A DNA stretch of 22,620 nt. It comes from Clostridiales bacterium (GTDB lineage: Bacteria; Bacillota; Clostridia; Oscillospirales; Oscillospiraceae). How positions within the stretch are numbered: the first letter of the stretch is position 1; the number at the start of each line of letters is the position of its first letter. The stretch is from contig PITX01000001.1 in assembly GCA_017577345.1 (NCBI GenBank), positions 1-22,620 on the forward strand. The letters are read 5' to 3'. The notes under the pieces are model-generated. The model made no database searches and was not told where the DNA came from. It was given only the letters and a program-made list of their open reading frames with translations. Positions 21,632 to 22,620 of this stretch are shown here, in pieces. The position numbers were made by a program, and so were the translations under genes.

Positions 21632-22459
21632 ATGGAAAAAATTCTTTATGCCGTGCTCGTACTTTCCGTCATGGGCGCAGTATTCGGCGCGATCCTTGCG
21701 ATCGCCTCAAAAATCTTCGCCGTCAAGGTCGATGAGCGTCTGCCGAAGCTGACCGGATGTCTGCCCGGCGCCAACTGCGGCGGCTGCGGCTTTGCCGGCT
21801 GTCAGGCGTATGCACAGGCAGTCATCGACGGCAAGGCACCGATCGGTCAGTGTGCCGCCGGCGGTGCGGAGGCTGCAAAGCAGATGTCCGCCATCATGGG
21901 GGTGGAGGCAGTCGAGGTGGAAAAGAAGGTCGCCATGGTCAAGTGCCGCGGGCAAAATCACCTGCCCAAGGCGCGCTATGACGGCATCACCGACTGCCGC
22001 AGTGCCATGTTCGTCACAGGCAACGGTCCGTCTGCCTGCCCGAGCGGCTGTCTCGGCTTCGGCACCTGCACGACCGTCTGCAAATTTGATGCGATCCATG
22101 TAAAAAACGGCGTTGCCCGCGTGGATGCGGACAAGTGCACCGGCTGTATGCAGTGCGTGGAGATCTGCCCGAGAAAGGTCATCATCCCCGTCACCTACAG
22201 CACCGACATCGTGATCGCCTGCTCCAATCACGACCGCGGCGCAAAGACCCGGAAGGTCTGCGACATCGGCTGTGTCGGCTGCCACCTGTGTGAAAAGCAG
22301 TGCGAGCACAATGCGATCCATGTCATCAACAATCTGGCAACCATCGACTACAGCAAATGCGTCTCGTGCGGACGGTGCGCGGCGATCTGCCCGCGTCACC
22401 TGATCTCCGACTCGAATCTGCGCACAGATATGGACGCCGTCCCCGCCATGCAGAGATAA
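21632..22459 (+). CDS. rnfB: Rnf complex subunit B, iron-sulfur electron entry protein
   Basis: This 275-residue subunit takes electrons from ferredoxin. One N-terminal membrane helix (5-28) is followed by the 4Fe-4S motif CLPGANCGGCGFAGC (43-57). Further Cys clusters lie at 136-150, 169-179, 210-224 and 243-253, which make three or four more 4Fe-4S centres, including two bacterial ferredoxin-type pairs. The multi-cluster C-terminus is typical of clostridial RnfB. AAGGAGGTG lies about six bases upstream of the ATG. Last gene of the operon, followed by a hairpin. Confidence 0.96.
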   Translation: MEKILYAVLVLSVMGAVFGAILAIASKIFAVKVDERLPKLTGCLPGANCGGCGFAGCQAYAQAVIDGKAPIGQCAAGGAEAAKQMSAIMGVEAVEVEKKVAMVKCRGQNHLPKARYDGITDCRSAMFVTGNGPSACPSGCLGFGTCTTVCKFDAIHVKNGVARVDADKCTGCMQCVEICPRKVIIPVTYSTDIVIACSNHDRGAKTRKVCDIGCVGCHLCEKQCEHNAIHVINNLATIDYSKCVSCGRCAAICPRHLISDSNLRTDMDAVPAMQR

Positions 22460-22465
22460 ATATTC

Positions 22466-22492
22466 AAGGCTTCCGCTTTTTGCGAAAGCCTT
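22466..22492 (+). terminator. Hairpin after rnfB, possible terminator
   Basis: AAGGCTT pairs with AAGCCTT and CGC with GCG around a TTTTT loop. No U-tract follows, so termination here, if it happens, may use the larger palindrome just downstream. Confidence 0.45.
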
Positions 22493-22602
22493 GTCAGCGT
22501 GTCGAAAAACCCTTTTCGACACGCTGACAGGCTGTCAAAAAGTACGGAAGACAAGCAACTCTCACTCGTCGGCGTACATAGGTACGGTAGAGTGAGAGTT
22601 GC
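22492..22602. repeat. Two large palindromes downstream of the rnf operon
   Basis: A perfect 17-bp stem (22492-22508 with 22513-22529, loop ACCC) is followed by a 13-bp stem (22555-22567 with 22590-22602). The latter encloses a smaller CGTAC/GTACG hairpin. The spacer CTGTCAAAAAGTACGG resembles the minus strand near 205-185 at the other end of the window. These look like dispersed intergenic repeats; the window ends 18 bases later. Confidence 0.6.
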
Positions 22603-22620
22603 GCAGTAAGTCAAAATCCT

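Noticed and set aside
1..22620. CRISPR array, prophage, insertion sequence or rRNA
   Set aside because: I saw no regularly spaced repeats, transposase, integrase, phage structural genes or rRNA signatures.

Overview
The window looks like chromosomal DNA from an anaerobic, Gram-positive member of the Clostridia, most likely Oscillospiraceae/Ruminococcus-like. Supporting signs are an SLH-anchored surface protein with Cx2C repeats, a complete Rnf operon in the order C-D-G-E-A-B, ribonuclease Y, a tandem glycine riboswitch, strong AGGAGG ribosome sites and consensus sigma-A promoters. Most genes are GC-rich, but the block from about 5800 to 8360 is clearly AT-richer. The family assignment is inference; the gene content is read directly.

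Layout. 1-250: intergenic repeat and a hairpin. 250-3678 (-): a secreted SLH protein with a PHP-type metallohydrolase domain. 3748-4194 (-): a ferritin-like protein. 4291-5514 (-): a membrane protein with a DUF218/YdcF domain. 5601-5916 (-): a promoter, tiny ORFs with strong ribosome sites, and a terminator. 6122-8362: an AT-rich segment with one acyl-CoA-synthetase-like gene behind a structured leader RNA, bounded by imperfect 28-bp inverted repeats. 8365-8447 (-): tRNA-Leu(UAG), divergent from rny (8681-10222, +). 10294-11980 (-): an AbrB-type regulator and an ABC exporter in one coupled operon. 12093-14723 (-): an OmpR-type response regulator, a sensor kinase and a membrane-anchored PDZ protein. 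14945-17309 (-): tandem glycine riboswitch, glyA and a HAD phosphatase. 17541-22459 (+): rnfCDGEAB, the ion-translocating ferredoxin:NAD+ oxidoreductase. 22460-22620: large palindromic repeats.

Working together. Rnf would couple ferredoxin oxidation to NAD+ reduction and build an ion gradient. glyA is under glycine control through its leader. The two-component set and the AbrB/ABC set look like self-contained regulatory or export modules. The least ordinary part is 5600-8365. It holds a short transcript carrying only micro-ORFs, and an isolated adenylating enzyme whose 5' leader begins exactly at a long helix and ends in a terminator with a possible antiterminator. That leader matches no RNA family I can name and is the best candidate here for something undescribed.
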